From positions 372,001 through 436,000 of the forward strand of contig CBDFGQ010000006.1 in the NCBI GenBank assembly GCA_965247295.1: 64,000 nucleotides of DNA, given 5' to 3'. Of this stretch, positions 16,939-26,151 are shown in pieces (within the stretch, counting starts at the first letter, position 1; each line of letters begins with the position of its first letter). The position numbers were made by a program, and so were the translations under genes. Source of the stretch: CBDFGQ01 sp965247295 (lineage in GTDB: Bacteria > Chloroflexota > Dehalococcoidia > Lucifugimonadales > JAGWBF01). Under the pieces are notes generated by a model. It was not told where the DNA came from, made no database searches, and was given only the letters and a program-made list of their open reading frames with translations.

Positions 16939-17892
16939 CTACACCTCCACCCCCGGCACTCCCGACATCGGGTGCCCGATGTGCATGGCCTCCTCCAGCA
17001 CATGGTGGCGACCCTCGCGCTTCAGGTCCACGAGCCTCCTCAGGCCGTCTTCCACGTTGGGCATCTGGACTCCCAGATAGCTCTGGGTCTTGTCGCTGTT
17101 CAGAGACATATCCCTGGGCCGCGGAGCCGTGAAGGGATACCCCTCCACACTTATGGAGCGGATTCCGTCCGTCGGATAGCTGAATGCCCCCGCCAACTTG
17201 AGGGCGAAGTCGTGTTTGGACAGACGAGTCCCTCCGGCCACGTTGAAGACTCCCGTGGCGCCCCGCTCGACCAGCCTCAGTATCAGATCCACCAGGTCGT
17301 CGATGAGGATTGGGGTGAAGAATACGTCGGAGAACATGGTCAGCTCGCGCCCCTGTGCCAGCGACTGAAGGATCCAGTCGCTGAAGGACGTCCTTACGGG
17401 GGTGCCCCAACCGAAGAAGTTGGTGCGCACCACCAACGCATTGGAGCAGCCCTGGAGGACCGCCTTCTCCGCCTCGAGTTTGGTCCTGGCGTACACGTTA
17501 AGGGAGTATGGGGTATCCTGCTCTCTTTTCCAGGGGCTCTGGCCGTCGAACAGGTGGTCCGTGGAGATATGAACCAGCTTGGCACCCATCCTATCGGCCA
17601 CCCTGGCCGTATGCTCCGCCAGTTGCACGTTGAGACGGTACGCCATCTCCGGGTCCGCCTCGCAGGCCTCCACGCTCGTAAGGCCAGCCGTGTGTACCAC
17701 GACGTCGGGCTCCAGCCGACGGAGGGACTTCTCGGCTTCCTCGAAGGAAGCGAGGTCGAGCTTAATGGCCGCCATGCCGTCGTGGGCAACGGGATGGGTA
17801 TAGTACGAACCGCTGACCTGGTACCGTTGCCGGGCCTGTAAGGCCATATTTAGGCCCAGCAATTCACTGATTCCAGTGATGAACAGTTTCAT
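16939..17892 (-). CDS. RmlD-like NDP-sugar reductase (extended SDR)
   Basis: The ATG at 17892 gives KLFITGISELLGLNMAL, a slightly altered Rossmann motif (GxxxxLG). VVHTAGLTSVEACE and KLVHISTDHLFDG follow dTDP-4-dehydrorhamnose reductases, with the catalytic Y-x3-K as YARTKLEAE. NFFGWGTPVRTSFSDW and PILIDDLVDLILRLVE resemble relatives acting on SAM-synthetase regulatory or dTDP-sugar substrates. It reduces or epimerises a sugar nucleotide; which one is open. Length (317) is normal. A degraded gene of unknown family ends just upstream. Confidence 0.82.
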   Translation of the reverse strand: MKLFITGISELLGLNMALQARQRYQVSGSYYTHPVAHDGMAAIKLDLASFEEAEKSLRRLEPDVVVHTAGLTSVEACEADPEMAYRLNVQLAEHTARVADRMGAKLVHISTDHLFDGQSPWKREQDTPYSLNVYARTKLEAEKAVLQGCSNALVVRTNFFGWGTPVRTSFSDWILQSLAQGRELTMFSDVFFTPILIDDLVDLILRLVERGATGVFNVAGGTRLSKHDFALKLAGAFSYPTDGIRSISVEGYPFTAPRPRDMSLNSDKTQSYLGVQMPNVEDGLRRLVDLKREGRHHVLEEAMHIGHPMSGVPGVEV

Positions 17893-17902
17893 GGGTGGGT
17901 AT

Positions 17903-18356
17903 TCAACCCTCCAGAAAGGCGCCAATGGCCCCATCCGTGACCGGACTGAGGAACGGGGCCACGTACTTCTTGCCCCTGCGCTGAATCTCCAAGAGACGGG
18001 CTTCCGGGATGGCCTGTATGCCGAAAATGGTGTCTATCTGGCTCCGGTGGTTGGGCCACTCTCCATTTGAACTCGCCCCATCCGAACATGGGGTCGGACT
18101 CCAAGAAGTCCCCCTGTCGAGATAGATGGGAGGAATCGCCTGGAAGACTAGCCTCCATGCCCGCTGGGGAGCAGGGGTAGAGGACGACATTAGCCTCCTC
18201 TGGGAAGGGGCTTATCCTGAGGTTGCCATACCTTATGTTGGCTTCCGCCAGCGTATCGAAGCTCTGCTCTTGAATATGTGGCTCTCCCTTTTACAGGGTC
18301 TCTCCCACTTTGACATTCGCACCGAAGGCCATCGCACAATTGTCGCTTACCGGCAT
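17903..18356 (-). pseudogene. Degraded gene of unknown family
   Basis: Pieces of one coding sequence lie in different frames. From ATG 18356 one frame reads M-P-V-S-D-N-C-A-M-A-F-G to VGETL, meets TAA, then continues KGEPHIQEQSFDTLAEAN, NLRISPFPEEANVVLYPCSP and SDPMFGWGEFKWRVAQPPE. After a frame change it ends SQIDTIFGIQAIPEARLLEI, RGKKYVAPFLSPVTDGAIGAFLEG at 17903. The parts look protein-like and ordered but carry at least one stop and one shift. I do not recognise the family. It sits between wecC and the RmlD-like gene and may be a lost glycan gene. Confidence 0.5.
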
Positions 18357-18459
18357 TCTAGTGGAGGTGGGCAAACCCACGCATCCCAGGCCTCAGGCAC
18401 AGACTATTTTAGTCACGCAACGCCTTCGAGAACAGCGATTACATTCATCCGAGCTTCAG

Positions 18460-19734
18460 TTAAGTTTCTCGCCGGCCGATTCCTATATATTTCATACCCA
18501 GCCTGGTGATATTCTCTTTCTTCAAGACATTTCTGCCATCTAGCACAACTTTGCACCCCAAACTCCCGAAATCGAGCTCTCTATACTGGCTGTGATAACT
18601 CTGTATCACGACAACGTCCAGGGGAGGCAATCTCTCAAATTCAGCGGCCTTTAGGCCGTAACTTGTGATCTCCTCTGTGGAGAAAAGGGGGGCGTGGACT
18701 GAGACATCGGCCTTCTGCTTCTCCAGGGCTTCTATCAAGGCCCAGGCCGAGGAGAAAGCAACCTCTTTAACATCTTCCCGGTAAGCCAAGCCTAGGATCA
18801 TAATACTCTTGCCCCTCAGCTCTCCCATCTCTTCCCTCAGGAGGCCTACAGCGTATTGGGCCATGCTGTCGTTGGTAGCCCTAGCTAAGCTGATGAGAGA
18901 GGGCTCTTGGGAGGAGTTGAGGAGAAAGTACGGATATACTGGGATACAATGGCCTCCAACTCCCACCCCTGGAGTGTGGATGTGGGAAAACGGCTGACTA
19001 TTAGCCGCCATGATGGCCTGCATAATGTCCAGGTTATGTTCGGCAGCGCGTATAGCGAACTGGTTAGCCAGGGCTATGTTGACATCGCGATAACTAGTCT
19101 CGATAAGCTTTACGAACTCCGCAGTCTCCATGTCATCCACGGAAATGACTTCAGCATCCAAGACCTGCCTATAAAAACTCACCGCCAGATTTGTGCTCTG
19201 TTCATCCACAGCGCCTACCACCTTTGGATATCTGGCCAGATCAGAGAAAACGCGGCCACAATAGACCCTCTCGGGGCTATATGCCAGGCTAAAGTCCTTG
19301 CTTATTTTCAGGCCGGATTCCTCTTCCAGAATTTTGCCCAGACGGTTTCTAGTGGTGCCAACAGGCACGGTACTTTCGTTGATGACCAGGCAATTTCGAT
19401 GCAGGCCTCGTCCTACAGCCACAGAAGCAGCATCCAAGGAGTGATAATCGGGCTGCCTCTGAGAATCAATAATAAGAGGGACAATGATGACCACCACATC
19501 GCTTTCGAAAACGGCTGCAGTGGTATCTCGGGTGGCCCGAAGAGTCCCTTGATTGACCAGATTACGCACTTGCTGTGACAGTCCCTCCTCATCCTTAATG
19601 GGGCTGATGCCCTTGTTTACAGCGGCCACCACATCCTCATTGATGTCACAGCCAATGACGGCAAAACCCTTGGCAGAAAATTGGGCGGCCAGTGACATAC
19701 CTATTTCCCCCAACCCTACCACACAGATTTTCAA
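18460..19734 (-). CDS. wecC: Nucleotide-sugar dehydrogenase, UDP-ManNAc dehydrogenase type
   Basis: The protein starts KICVVGLGEIGMSLAAQFSA, a Rossmann motif. NESTVPVGTT, AYSPERVYCGRVFSDLARYPKVVG and the catalytic-Cys motif GVGVGGHCIPVYPYFLL (about residue 265) follow. These match the WecC/VipA branch of UDP-sugar dehydrogenases. The enzyme oxidises C6 twice with NAD to make an acidic sugar such as UDP-ManNAcA. WecB at 32.5-33.6 kb would supply UDP-ManNAc. The TTG start overlaps the stop of the Gfo/Idh gene by four bases (TTGA), indicating coupling. Length (424) is normal and all key residues are present. Confidence 0.88.
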   Translation of the reverse strand: MKICVVGLGEIGMSLAAQFSAKGFAVIGCDINEDVVAAVNKGISPIKDEEGLSQQVRNLVNQGTLRATRDTTAAVFESDVVVIIVPLIIDSQRQPDYHSLDAASVAVGRGLHRNCLVINESTVPVGTTRNRLGKILEEESGLKISKDFSLAYSPERVYCGRVFSDLARYPKVVGAVDEQSTNLAVSFYRQVLDAEVISVDDMETAEFVKLIETSYRDVNIALANQFAIRAAEHNLDIMQAIMAANSQPFSHIHTPGVGVGGHCIPVYPYFLLNSSQEPSLISLARATNDSMAQYAVGLLREEMGELRGKSIMILGLAYREDVKEVAFSSAWALIEALEKQKADVSVHAPLFSTEEITSYGLKAAEFERLPPLDVVVIQSYHSQYRELDFGSLGCKVVLDGRNVLKKENITRLGMKYIGIGRRET

Positions 19735-20657
19735 CGGCTCTCCACTACCGCGAAGTCCACTACCTCTCCCGTTCTGCCAGCCTCTACAAGAGTTTGTGCT
19801 AGCTTTACCACGGCAAGGGCTTCTTCTCCACTGACCGAGGGCATCACGCCATTCGATACCATGTCAAGGAAAGCCTCCAGTTCCCTTTTAAGAGGCTCAC
19901 ATCGGGTGACATGCAGGGGCTCTTTTGCGATTCCTCCCTCCTCAGGGTTCTGCATTAGAAGGCCCATAGTTCCGAGGCCAGGGTGTGTAGGGTAGAAGTC
20001 CAGCGTCTGGCCCTGGTAGTCCAGCTTAAACATACCTCTCTCACCAAGCACAGATAGACACCGCTCTTTCCGGGGGGAAAGCCAGTTGACGTCCACGGTA
20101 CCCACCGTCCCGTTCGTGAACCGGAGCAAGCCCGTGAACAGGTCTTCATGCTCGGTGGAAACGCCCTCTCTAATTTCGGCGTAGGCCCGCTCTACTTTCG
20201 AGCCCGTAAGGTGCAGCATGATGTCCAGATCATGGGTAGCCAGATCCATGGCCACACCCACGTCCCTTATGCGCGCAGTGAAGGGACCCACTCGACTCGC
20301 ATGGATACGATAAATTGTCCCAAGCCTTCCTTGGTCTAGCTGACTTTTCAACTCGATAATAGCGGGATTGCATCGCTCCACATGTCCCACCGTAAGCTTC
20401 ACATTTGCCCGGTGAGCCAGAGCAACTATCTCCTCCCTCTCCTGCACGCTGGAGGAGAGGGGCTTTTCGATGATTAGGTCTAGCCCCCTTTCAATGACGG
20501 ATCTGGCCACGTCCCCGTGAAACCTGGTCGGAACCGCGACGGATACTGCGTCCAGGGCTTCCTGCTGCAGCATCGCTCTATAATCCGAATATGCCCGCAC
20601 TCCGTAGGCACTCGCCATCTTTGTGGCTAGCTCCTCGTTAACGTCAGCAACCGACAC
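19731..20657 (-). pseudogene. Gfo/Idh/MocA-family oxidoreductase lacking its N-terminal GxGxxG strand
   Basis: Family features from the middle onward are clear: VSVADVNEELATKMASAYGV, DAVSVAVPTRFHGDVARSVIE, LIIEKPLSSS (the EKP motif) and VGHVERCNPAI, then the C-terminal sheet domain. The first about 25 residues that bind the dinucleotide are missing. In the correct frame the sequence can be pushed back only through HPTLERAQL before a TGA at about 20691, and beyond lies the broken SDR gene. Relatives make 3-keto or 2-acetamido sugars. Without the Rossmann start it should not bind NAD, so I call it non-functional, though translation from GTG 20657 is possible. Confidence 0.65.
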
Positions 20658-21192
20658 TAATTGTGCCCGTTCCAGTGTTGGGTGTCAGCGGTTTTGGACA
20701 GTTCTGGGTCCGAGAGATTGGGGTGAAGAAGCTCCTGGTTTGAGGGTTTCTCTGACCTCCTGATTGTACCGCCTTCGACGCCACATACACTGCCTCCCCC
20801 TCCAGGCCAATCTTCGCCGCGATACTCGAGAAGCTGATGATGCGACCTTCTCCATTCCGGATCATTGCTGGTAGCAACGCAGCACATGTGTAAATAGTAC
20901 CCAGAGCGTTTACTTCGAACACTCTCCGAACGGTCGCCGGTGGGGTGGTCATGAACAGGTTCATGGACGCTACACCCGCGCAGTTGATGAGCCCATAGAC
21001 GCGCCGGAGCTTCAGCCCTTTGATCCCGGCGCTCAACTGTTCGGGATCGGTCACGTCAGCCTGAATGAACCGGTACTCGAACCCTTCCGGCAGCGTTCGT
21101 GCCAGGCCCACGACATCATATTCGTCGGCCAACTGCTCGCAGAGGTAGCGCCCGATGCCCCTAGATGCACCAGTTACTAATAAGCACTTCAC
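20644..21192 (-). pseudogene. Short-chain dehydrogenase, C-terminus lost at a junction with the Gfo/Idh gene
   Basis: From GTG 21192 the protein reads KCLLVTGASRGIGRYLCEQL (TGxxxGIG cofactor motif), then GLINCAGVASMN, the catalytic Ser in RIISFSSIAAKIG, and YVASKA with Tyr and Lys. After that, at about 20765, similarity stops and the frame runs into unrelated residues and the start of the Gfo/Idh remnant. About 80 residues of a normal SDR are missing. It overlaps the preceding acyl carrier protein gene by four bases (GTGA). An intact version would reduce a 3-keto group, perhaps on an ACP-bound chain given the neighbour. Confidence 0.7.
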
Positions 21193-21494
21193 AGGCTTGC
21201 CTCACTCATCGCGAACTCCGCAAGCGTGTGGGGCGTTCTAAAAGGGCTGTGCCTGGCTGACATGGCTTTATCAGTGGTCCAGTCAAACGTAGCGCTGTAC
21301 TGTTCGTCAATAAAGTCTTCCAGCGCGAGCAGTAACACAACAAGTGATCTACTGTCCATGACAGCACTTTCACCAATGAGCGGGAATTCACCGTCGAGGG
21401 TCACGTCTTCGGGGATTTCGCTTTCCTTCTTCAGCGCATCCAGGGTCTCCAAGAGGAACTCCAGTACGCGGTCGTAGGCAACTTGGGATTCCAT
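21189..21494 (-). CDS. Acyl carrier protein-like protein
   Basis: A 101-residue acidic helical protein. FPLIGESAVMDSRSLVVLLLALEDFIDEQ contains the D-S-x-S-L arrangement of a carrier protein. The first Ser lies right after Asp, as in the phosphopantetheine site D-S-L, though an extra residue makes assignment of the modified Ser uncertain. The rest (TTDKAMSARHSPFRTPHTLAEFA) fits the C-terminal helices. GGAGGG precedes the ATG. It is coupled to the SDR gene by overlapping start and stop, suggesting a small acyl- or aminoacyl-modification module in the polysaccharide region, now broken because the SDR is truncated. Confidence 0.7.
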   Translation of the reverse strand: MESQVAYDRVLEFLLETLDALKKESEIPEDVTLDGEFPLIGESAVMDSRSLVVLLLALEDFIDEQYSATFDWTTDKAMSARHSPFRTPHTLAEFAMSEASL

Positions 21495-21520
21495 CAATCA
21501 CCCTCCGTATGCACGACTCT

Positions 21521-21526
21521 ATTATA
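21521..21526 (-). promoter_or_regulatory. Likely -10 box for the acyl carrier protein operon
   Basis: The minus strand has a perfect TATAAT about 27 bases before the ATG at 21494, with GGAGGG between. No good -35 box lies 16-18 bases further upstream, so the call rests on the -10 and position only. Confidence 0.35.
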
Positions 21527-21539
21527 CTATTCCACGATT

Positions 21540-22092
21540 ACCTACCCTGGGAGGAAATGGGTCTTCACAGGGCAATGGCATCTTAACTTAATTAGTATTT
21601 CAACGAGACAGTACGCGATCAATCTAACATACGCCCATCACGCACTAATCTCTCCCTCGCCATTACGGGTCACGAATGGTGGATACACTCGATGGAGCGC
21701 GTGACAATTCATAGGGAGACTCACTTGAAAGACGGTAGACCCGCTTTGACGAAAAGATGTTCTCTTTAGATGCAATGGCCCTGTATTAAGCGACCCTAAG
21801 AAAGGCAACTCTGAGACACAACTCACCTCAGGCATTTATGACGTTAAAGTGGAGAAGGATGGGGTTCTACCGGCGACGAAGATAGGCGAAGTTGTAGATC
21901 AAGATATGACTCTGTCTGAGGTACTGCTCCTATGGGAGACACCCGTGATGGGAGGATAGATATAGGTGACATGGTGCTCCCAGCGAATAACCTGGGAAAG
22001 GATAAGAGCCCCTGGCCATAATCAGTAGCATACGACGGGCAGAAATGGTGGGGAGAAAATTCAATATCGTCTACCGTACCCTCACGCATTGG
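21540..22092. other. Gene-free AT-richer region
   Basis: About 550 bases between the acyl carrier protein promoter and the end of the split DUF3105 gene. Open frames here are short and lack ribosome sites or recognisable motifs. Base composition is clearly more AT-rich than the surroundings, as in other gaps of this region. Confidence 0.4.
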
Positions 22093-22887
22093 CTAGCAAG
22101 GCGCAAAGGTTTGTCCTCTACCATAGTGAGCGAGATAAAACTCTTTTATGCCCGCTGCGTCCACTCCTTGGAATCGCTGTATCCAGCCCCAGGTAGATAA
22201 AGCTATCTCTCCTTCAGCGATTTTGGAGTAAGGGCGGAGCACCAGCCACTGACCCCAGTCAGGGAGGCTCTGTGCTACCCTTTTCAGTTGCTCAATCTGT
22301 TGAAAGTCCTGGATGTTGTGGCTAATTACGATATTTCCATGATGTAGGTTATGGGCAATCTGCTCGTCGGCAAGCTCGCTGTCGTAGATACCGGAGTCAG
22401 CCGTTCGGCGCCAGGAAGGCCCGGATGTGGGTGGATAGGTGTTATACTGTCTCCCAGTCTCTCCGCTAGGAATGTGGTATGTGAGCACTGTGGGAACGGG
22501 CGTACCTACTCTTGGTAGCGGTGGGCCGTTCAATGCAACGAATATTCTCTCATCCTGTCTGCGAGCTAGCCTGATAGCCCACCTGATCAACACATGGCTT
22601 ACTTCTTTCCGGAACAGGTCATCATCGGGTATTCCATTTTTGTAAGACATCTGTCCCACAGATAATATTACGTTGCCTCTGCGGGACAATACACCGATCC
22701 AATTGAAAGCCACAGGTTGGGCCAGTAACCGGACTGTACCCTTGGCGTGCAACGTTATGCTTTCGTGGCTTATCTCCAGACTTTCATGATCTAGTCCTAT
22801 GGTGGGTAACCTTAGTTCGTCCAAGAGAGCTATCTTAGCGCCCATCCCCTGGAGGTAATTTGCCGCGTGGCGAAGAGATCCCCCTAG

Positions 22888-24255
22888 CAGGCTGCTGAAG
22901 AAAGGGTTCTATGGTCGCGAAACGACCTGGTAATAGCTCATATCGTTGCTCGATGAGTGCTTTGGGAAGGTCTGAAGCCACTTTCCTGGGTTGCAGGAGT
23001 TCCCTTTTCGCCCCTGTCAGGGCGTTGAGGGCAGACTCCGTCCTTGGGAAGTCATGCTGCCTGCAGGACCGGAGCCTCCTGTAGCTGGGTCATGAGCAGC
23101 TTGGCCATCCGCACCAGGTTATACGCAGTGGCCACCAGGTAGCCTGCTAGTCCCGTCTTGTCCACCCCTCGATACCTGGTCTTCCGAAACCCACCGACCG
23201 TCTTCATCCACCCGAAGATCTCCTCCACCCGCTTTCGTATTCGCTGGCTCACCCGGTAGCCCGGATGCCGGGTTGTCCGCCCGTCGATGGCGCTGCGCCG
23301 GCCACTGGTGTTCTGGGCCACGTGAGCCGTGACCCTTCGGTTGCGCATCGCTTCCACACAATCCCGCGTGTCGTAGTTCTTGTCCCCACCCAGGGTCCTG
23401 GGGTGGAAGCCCCGCTCCTTCGCCCCCTCCAGGAGCTTCGGGACCGCATCTCGCTCCGCCGTCCCGCTCGCCTCGCTCACCTGGAAGTCCGTCAGCAGCC
23501 CGTTCCGGTTCTCCATCAGGGCGTGGGCCATGAACACCAGCTTGGCTTCCTTCCCTTTGCCTTTCCGAAACAATCGGGCTTCCGGGTCCGTGGTGCTTTG
23601 GTGGGTCTTATTGCGCCGTTTCTCCCCGTGAAAGTCCACCGACGGGTTGCCGGGGTCCCCGTCGTCCGAGGCCGGCTCTCCCCCTTTGGACTTGAAACTT
23701 TTCAGACTGGCCGCCGCCTCAATCAGCGTCCCATCCACGGTGAAGTGCTCGTCCGAGAGCAAGCCGTGCCGGTCGGCCCCCACCAGGACCGTGGCAAACA
23801 GCTGTTGCCCCACTGCGTGCTCCAGCAGCCGCTGCCGGTTCTTGGTGAACACCGTCGGGTCAAAGCTGGACTCCAGGAGGTTCATATCCAGGAACCAACG
23901 ATACAGCATGTTGTAGTCCAACTCCTCGCAGAACGCCCGCTCGCTGCGCACGGAAAACAGGGCGATGAGCAGCGAGGCCTTGAGTAGGCGCTCCGGTGGG
24001 ATGGAGGGCCGCCCTACCTCGGCATACATCCGGTCAAACTCGGAGGACAGCTCCCGGAGGGCCTCATCCGCCAGCGCCTTGATAGTCCGCAAGGGATGGT
24101 CCGGCGGCACCCGCCCGTCCATATCCACGAAGGTCAACATGGGGACCTGGGGCTCCTGGCATCCGCGCATTGGGGCACCTCCAAAGATGGTCTGCCCCTA
24201 TTTTATCCCAGAAGAGCCTCGGATACACCGTGAACAAGAGTTTTTCCGCAGCCTG
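22888..24255 (-). mobile_element. IS5-family insertion sequence, complete, 1368 bp
   Basis: Ends are imperfect inverted repeats: CAGGCTGCTGAAGAAAGGG on the left and, reading inward from the right, CAGGCTGCGGAAAAACTC. Both are flanked by CTAG (22884-22887 and 24256-24259), which fits the 4-bp YTAR target duplication of IS5-group elements. One transposase gene fills it. A shorter element with the same ends lies at 46229-46406. Confidence 0.88.
23052..24170 (-). CDS. IS5-family transposase
   Basis: Intact 372-residue DDE transposase. The N-terminal region (VDMDGRVPPDHPLRTIKALADEAL, GRPSIPPERLLKASLLIALFSVRSERAFCEELDYN) is the helix-rich DNA-binding part of this group. FTVDGTLIEA carries the first catalytic Asp, GGDKNYDT the second, and RKRVEEIFGWMK the Glu. 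No frameshift, so the element may still be active. It can also act in trans on the MITE at 46.2 kb, whose ends match. The ATG at 24170 lies about 85 bases inside the right end. Confidence 0.92.
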   Translation of the reverse strand: MRGCQEPQVPMLTFVDMDGRVPPDHPLRTIKALADEALRELSSEFDRMYAEVGRPSIPPERLLKASLLIALFSVRSERAFCEELDYNMLYRWFLDMNLLESSFDPTVFTKNRQRLLEHAVGQQLFATVLVGADRHGLLSDEHFTVDGTLIEAAASLKSFKSKGGEPASDDGDPGNPSVDFHGEKRRNKTHQSTTDPEARLFRKGKGKEAKLVFMAHALMENRNGLLTDFQVSEASGTAERDAVPKLLEGAKERGFHPRTLGGDKNYDTRDCVEAMRNRRVTAHVAQNTSGRRSAIDGRTTRHPGYRVSQRIRKRVEEIFGWMKTVGGFRKTRYRGVDKTGLAGYLVATAYNLVRMAKLLMTQLQEAPVLQAA

Positions 24256-25025
24256 CTAGCTCTCGCCGGAAGGCATCCCGCGCGGCGGCTTCTGTGCGAT
24301 ATACATGAACCGTTGAGTCTATGAAGTCTCCCGTACCATTAGTGAACAACACGTTAAACCCATCCACCCTTCCCCATGACTCAAAATTCTGCATCCACCG
24401 GTCGGGGTCGGACCGCTCACTGGCGGCTGCCCGGTTGTCCTGACGCTCGTACCCGTTCAGTTTGAAGCCATCTCTTGGCATATCCTGCTCTGTAAGGACA
24501 AGCTGGTCTACGTCAAGTGCTGCTGCAGACTTCGCCATCGTGGGCATTGCCGATGGCATAGCAGTTGCTGTAGCTGGCATGGGAGAAGTTTTAGGCACCT
24601 GGCTTGGTATGGAGGTGGGCCCGGCCTGTGTGCATGCCAGACCGATTGTAGCCAGAAGGACAAAGAGACCAAGAATGAAATACAGTCTCTCGGCACCGCC
24701 GTGTTCGTTTTCTTGCAGCACGGGCACGCTAAGCGCTCCAGGTTTGAGCCCACGCTCTGAGGGTCATTTGCTGGTCTAGCTTGGGCCCCATCAAGTGTTG
24801 ATCCGACATTTCCCTGGTTTGCGGCCAAAGTGATGCGGCACCCATTATGGCTGAGGGTTTAGCACCACATCCCAGGGGTCTCAAGCAAGCAACGACGCTC
24901 CCAACATCATAATCATCGTCGTCTGGTTGCCCTAAATCACCTGAGATAGACGAATCCACCACTTTTTCACTCCTTGAACTCCTCAAGGCACGCACTTCTC
25001 CCTCAGCCACCACTCCCACCTGACA

Positions 25026-25172
25026 TCAATGACCCGCCTTCAGCCGGCTATCCTGGCTCTGGATAGAGTTCGCTGATGCGTTCCAGGCGTGGATAGCCCG
25101 GATAATGGGATCGATCTTCATGAAGTTGGGCTTGGCCCCCGCCACCAGAAGGGCCTTCGGCGACTGCGCCAT
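25026..25172 (-). pseudogene. Fragment of a second wecB copy (first ~33 codons)
   Basis: ATG 25172 opens AQSPKALLVAGAKPNFMKID, then PIIRAIHAWN, nearly identical to the start of wecB at 33629, before drifting into unrelated residues and a stop. The likeness extends through the upstream DNA (see the repeat entry). It is the debris of a duplication or recombination around wecB and cannot make an enzyme. Confidence 0.8.
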
Positions 25173-25325
25173 TCTACGCGTCCCAAAGAAGAATTGAAAT
25201 TTCCGCCACCGGTAGGGGGCCCAGCCTAAGACGTTACCCGCCCGCGGTAGCCGACTTAACAGAGAACTTTGGGAAGCTCGTCCGCCAATACCCTCCGATC
25301 GAATCGATGGCCCAACGCCAGGTCC
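25080..25325. repeat. Copy A of a ~245-bp repeat (wecB 5' end plus upstream DNA)
   Basis: Same orientation and order as 33538-33778: the first 30 codons of wecB and about 150 bases ahead of its ATG, including the shared block GGGAAGC with TCCGCCAATAC against CCCGCCAATAC. Small indels and mismatches show some age. The copies are 8.4 kb apart and in direct orientation, so recombination between them could delete the region between. Confidence 0.75.
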
Positions 25326-25514
25326 GTGGCACACTACCATCTCATGCTAATTGATAAGACAACTTCCTAATATACTGCGCTTTGAGATGCGTAGAGGAAG
25401 GGCTAGTAAGGAACTGTCGTCAATGGGCAGCGTGACCTTGGGCCATCCAGCCGTCTGTAATCTTTGCCAGGCCCGCCCCCAGCCCAAAAAATTCCCGCCT
25501 TCTGCGAAATCACG

Positions 25515-26096
25515 TTAACTAATTTGGTTGCCGCTGACCTCCTTCAGAATCCAGCGCACAGCGTCGGCCAAATCTTTACATACTACATCGGGAAGGACCT
25601 GAAACTTTTCATCCCTACCACCATAGCCTGTCTTCACCAGGATGGTACCGCAACCGGCATTCCTACCCATCTTAACATCGACCGATTGATCCCCAATCAC
25701 GTAGCATCGAGGCAAATCCAGATTGAACTGGATTACAGCTTCCTTGAGCATGCCGATGTTGGGCTTGCGATGCGAACAGTTCTTACGATACTCTTCTACT
25801 TCTCCGTTCTCATGGTGAGGACAGTACCAAATGGCATCCACATAGGCGCCCTTCTCATGAAGTTTTTCCTTGAGTCCGTCGTGAATTTTCTCTATATCCT
25901 GCTCAGTGCAAAGCCCTCTGGCGACGACAGACTGATTGGTGGTGACAATGACCCTGATGCCCCGGTCATTGAGTAGTCGGATGGCCTCAGGCGCACGTGG
26001 CAGGAGCCGTAGCTGACAGGCCCGATAGACTAAACCGACTTCCTCGTTGATGGTGCCATCTCGATCCAAGAAGACCGCGATGCCTTTTAAAGCCAT
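25515..26096 (-). CDS. gmhB: HAD-family heptose-bisphosphate phosphatase (GmhB-like)
   Basis: FLDRDGTINEE near residue 9 is the HAD motif I (DxDGT) of the histidinol-phosphatase/GmhB group. Other marks are IVTTNQSVVARG (motif II), the zinc-binding segment YCPHHENGEVEEYRKNCSHRKP with Cys/His ligands, and CYVIGDQSVDVKMGRNAGC (motif IV). Length (193) is right. It removes a phosphate from D-glycero-D-manno-heptose 1,7-bisphosphate, or a similar sugar bisphosphate. With the HddC-like enzyme at 13.1-13.8 kb it would give a GDP-heptose branch, although GmhA and a kinase are not seen. Confidence 0.85.
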   Translation of the reverse strand: MALKGIAVFLDRDGTINEEVGLVYRACQLRLLPRAPEAIRLLNDRGIRVIVTTNQSVVARGLCTEQDIEKIHDGLKEKLHEKGAYVDAIWYCPHHENGEVEEYRKNCSHRKPNIGMLKEAVIQFNLDLPRCYVIGDQSVDVKMGRNAGCGTILVKTGYGGRDEKFQVLPDVVCKDLADAVRWILKEVSGNQIS

Positions 26097-26151
26097 TGGC
26101 TTAGCGGTCGCCGCTCAGTTGCCAGCTTGGATGCATGGTTCGGACGACCCC

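Larger units (their letters stand above)
22093..24727 (-). pseudogene. DUF3105-type lipoprotein gene split by an IS5-type element
   Basis: The 5' part (24727 to 24256) encodes a signal sequence with lipobox-like TIGLACTQ, a Pro/Thr-rich linker (PTSIPSQVPKTSPMP) and a domain ending RTEAAARDAFRREL. The 3' part (22883 to 22093) continues SLRHAANYLQGMGAKIALLDEL and ends with a DUF3105 domain (AHNLHHGNIVISHN, RVAQSLPDWGQWLVLRPYS, ALSTWGWIQRFQG). Removing the IS and one copy of the CTAG target repeat joins them exactly in frame (E-L-G-G-S-L-R) as an open 420-residue protein. So an intact lipoprotein existed before insertion. DUF3105 function is unknown. The insertion looks recent, since neither half carries another stop. 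Confidence 0.8.

Noticed and set aside
25515..25976. A plus-strand open frame of 154-170 residues
   Set aside because: It is the complement of the GmhB-like gene, which has all the HAD motifs.
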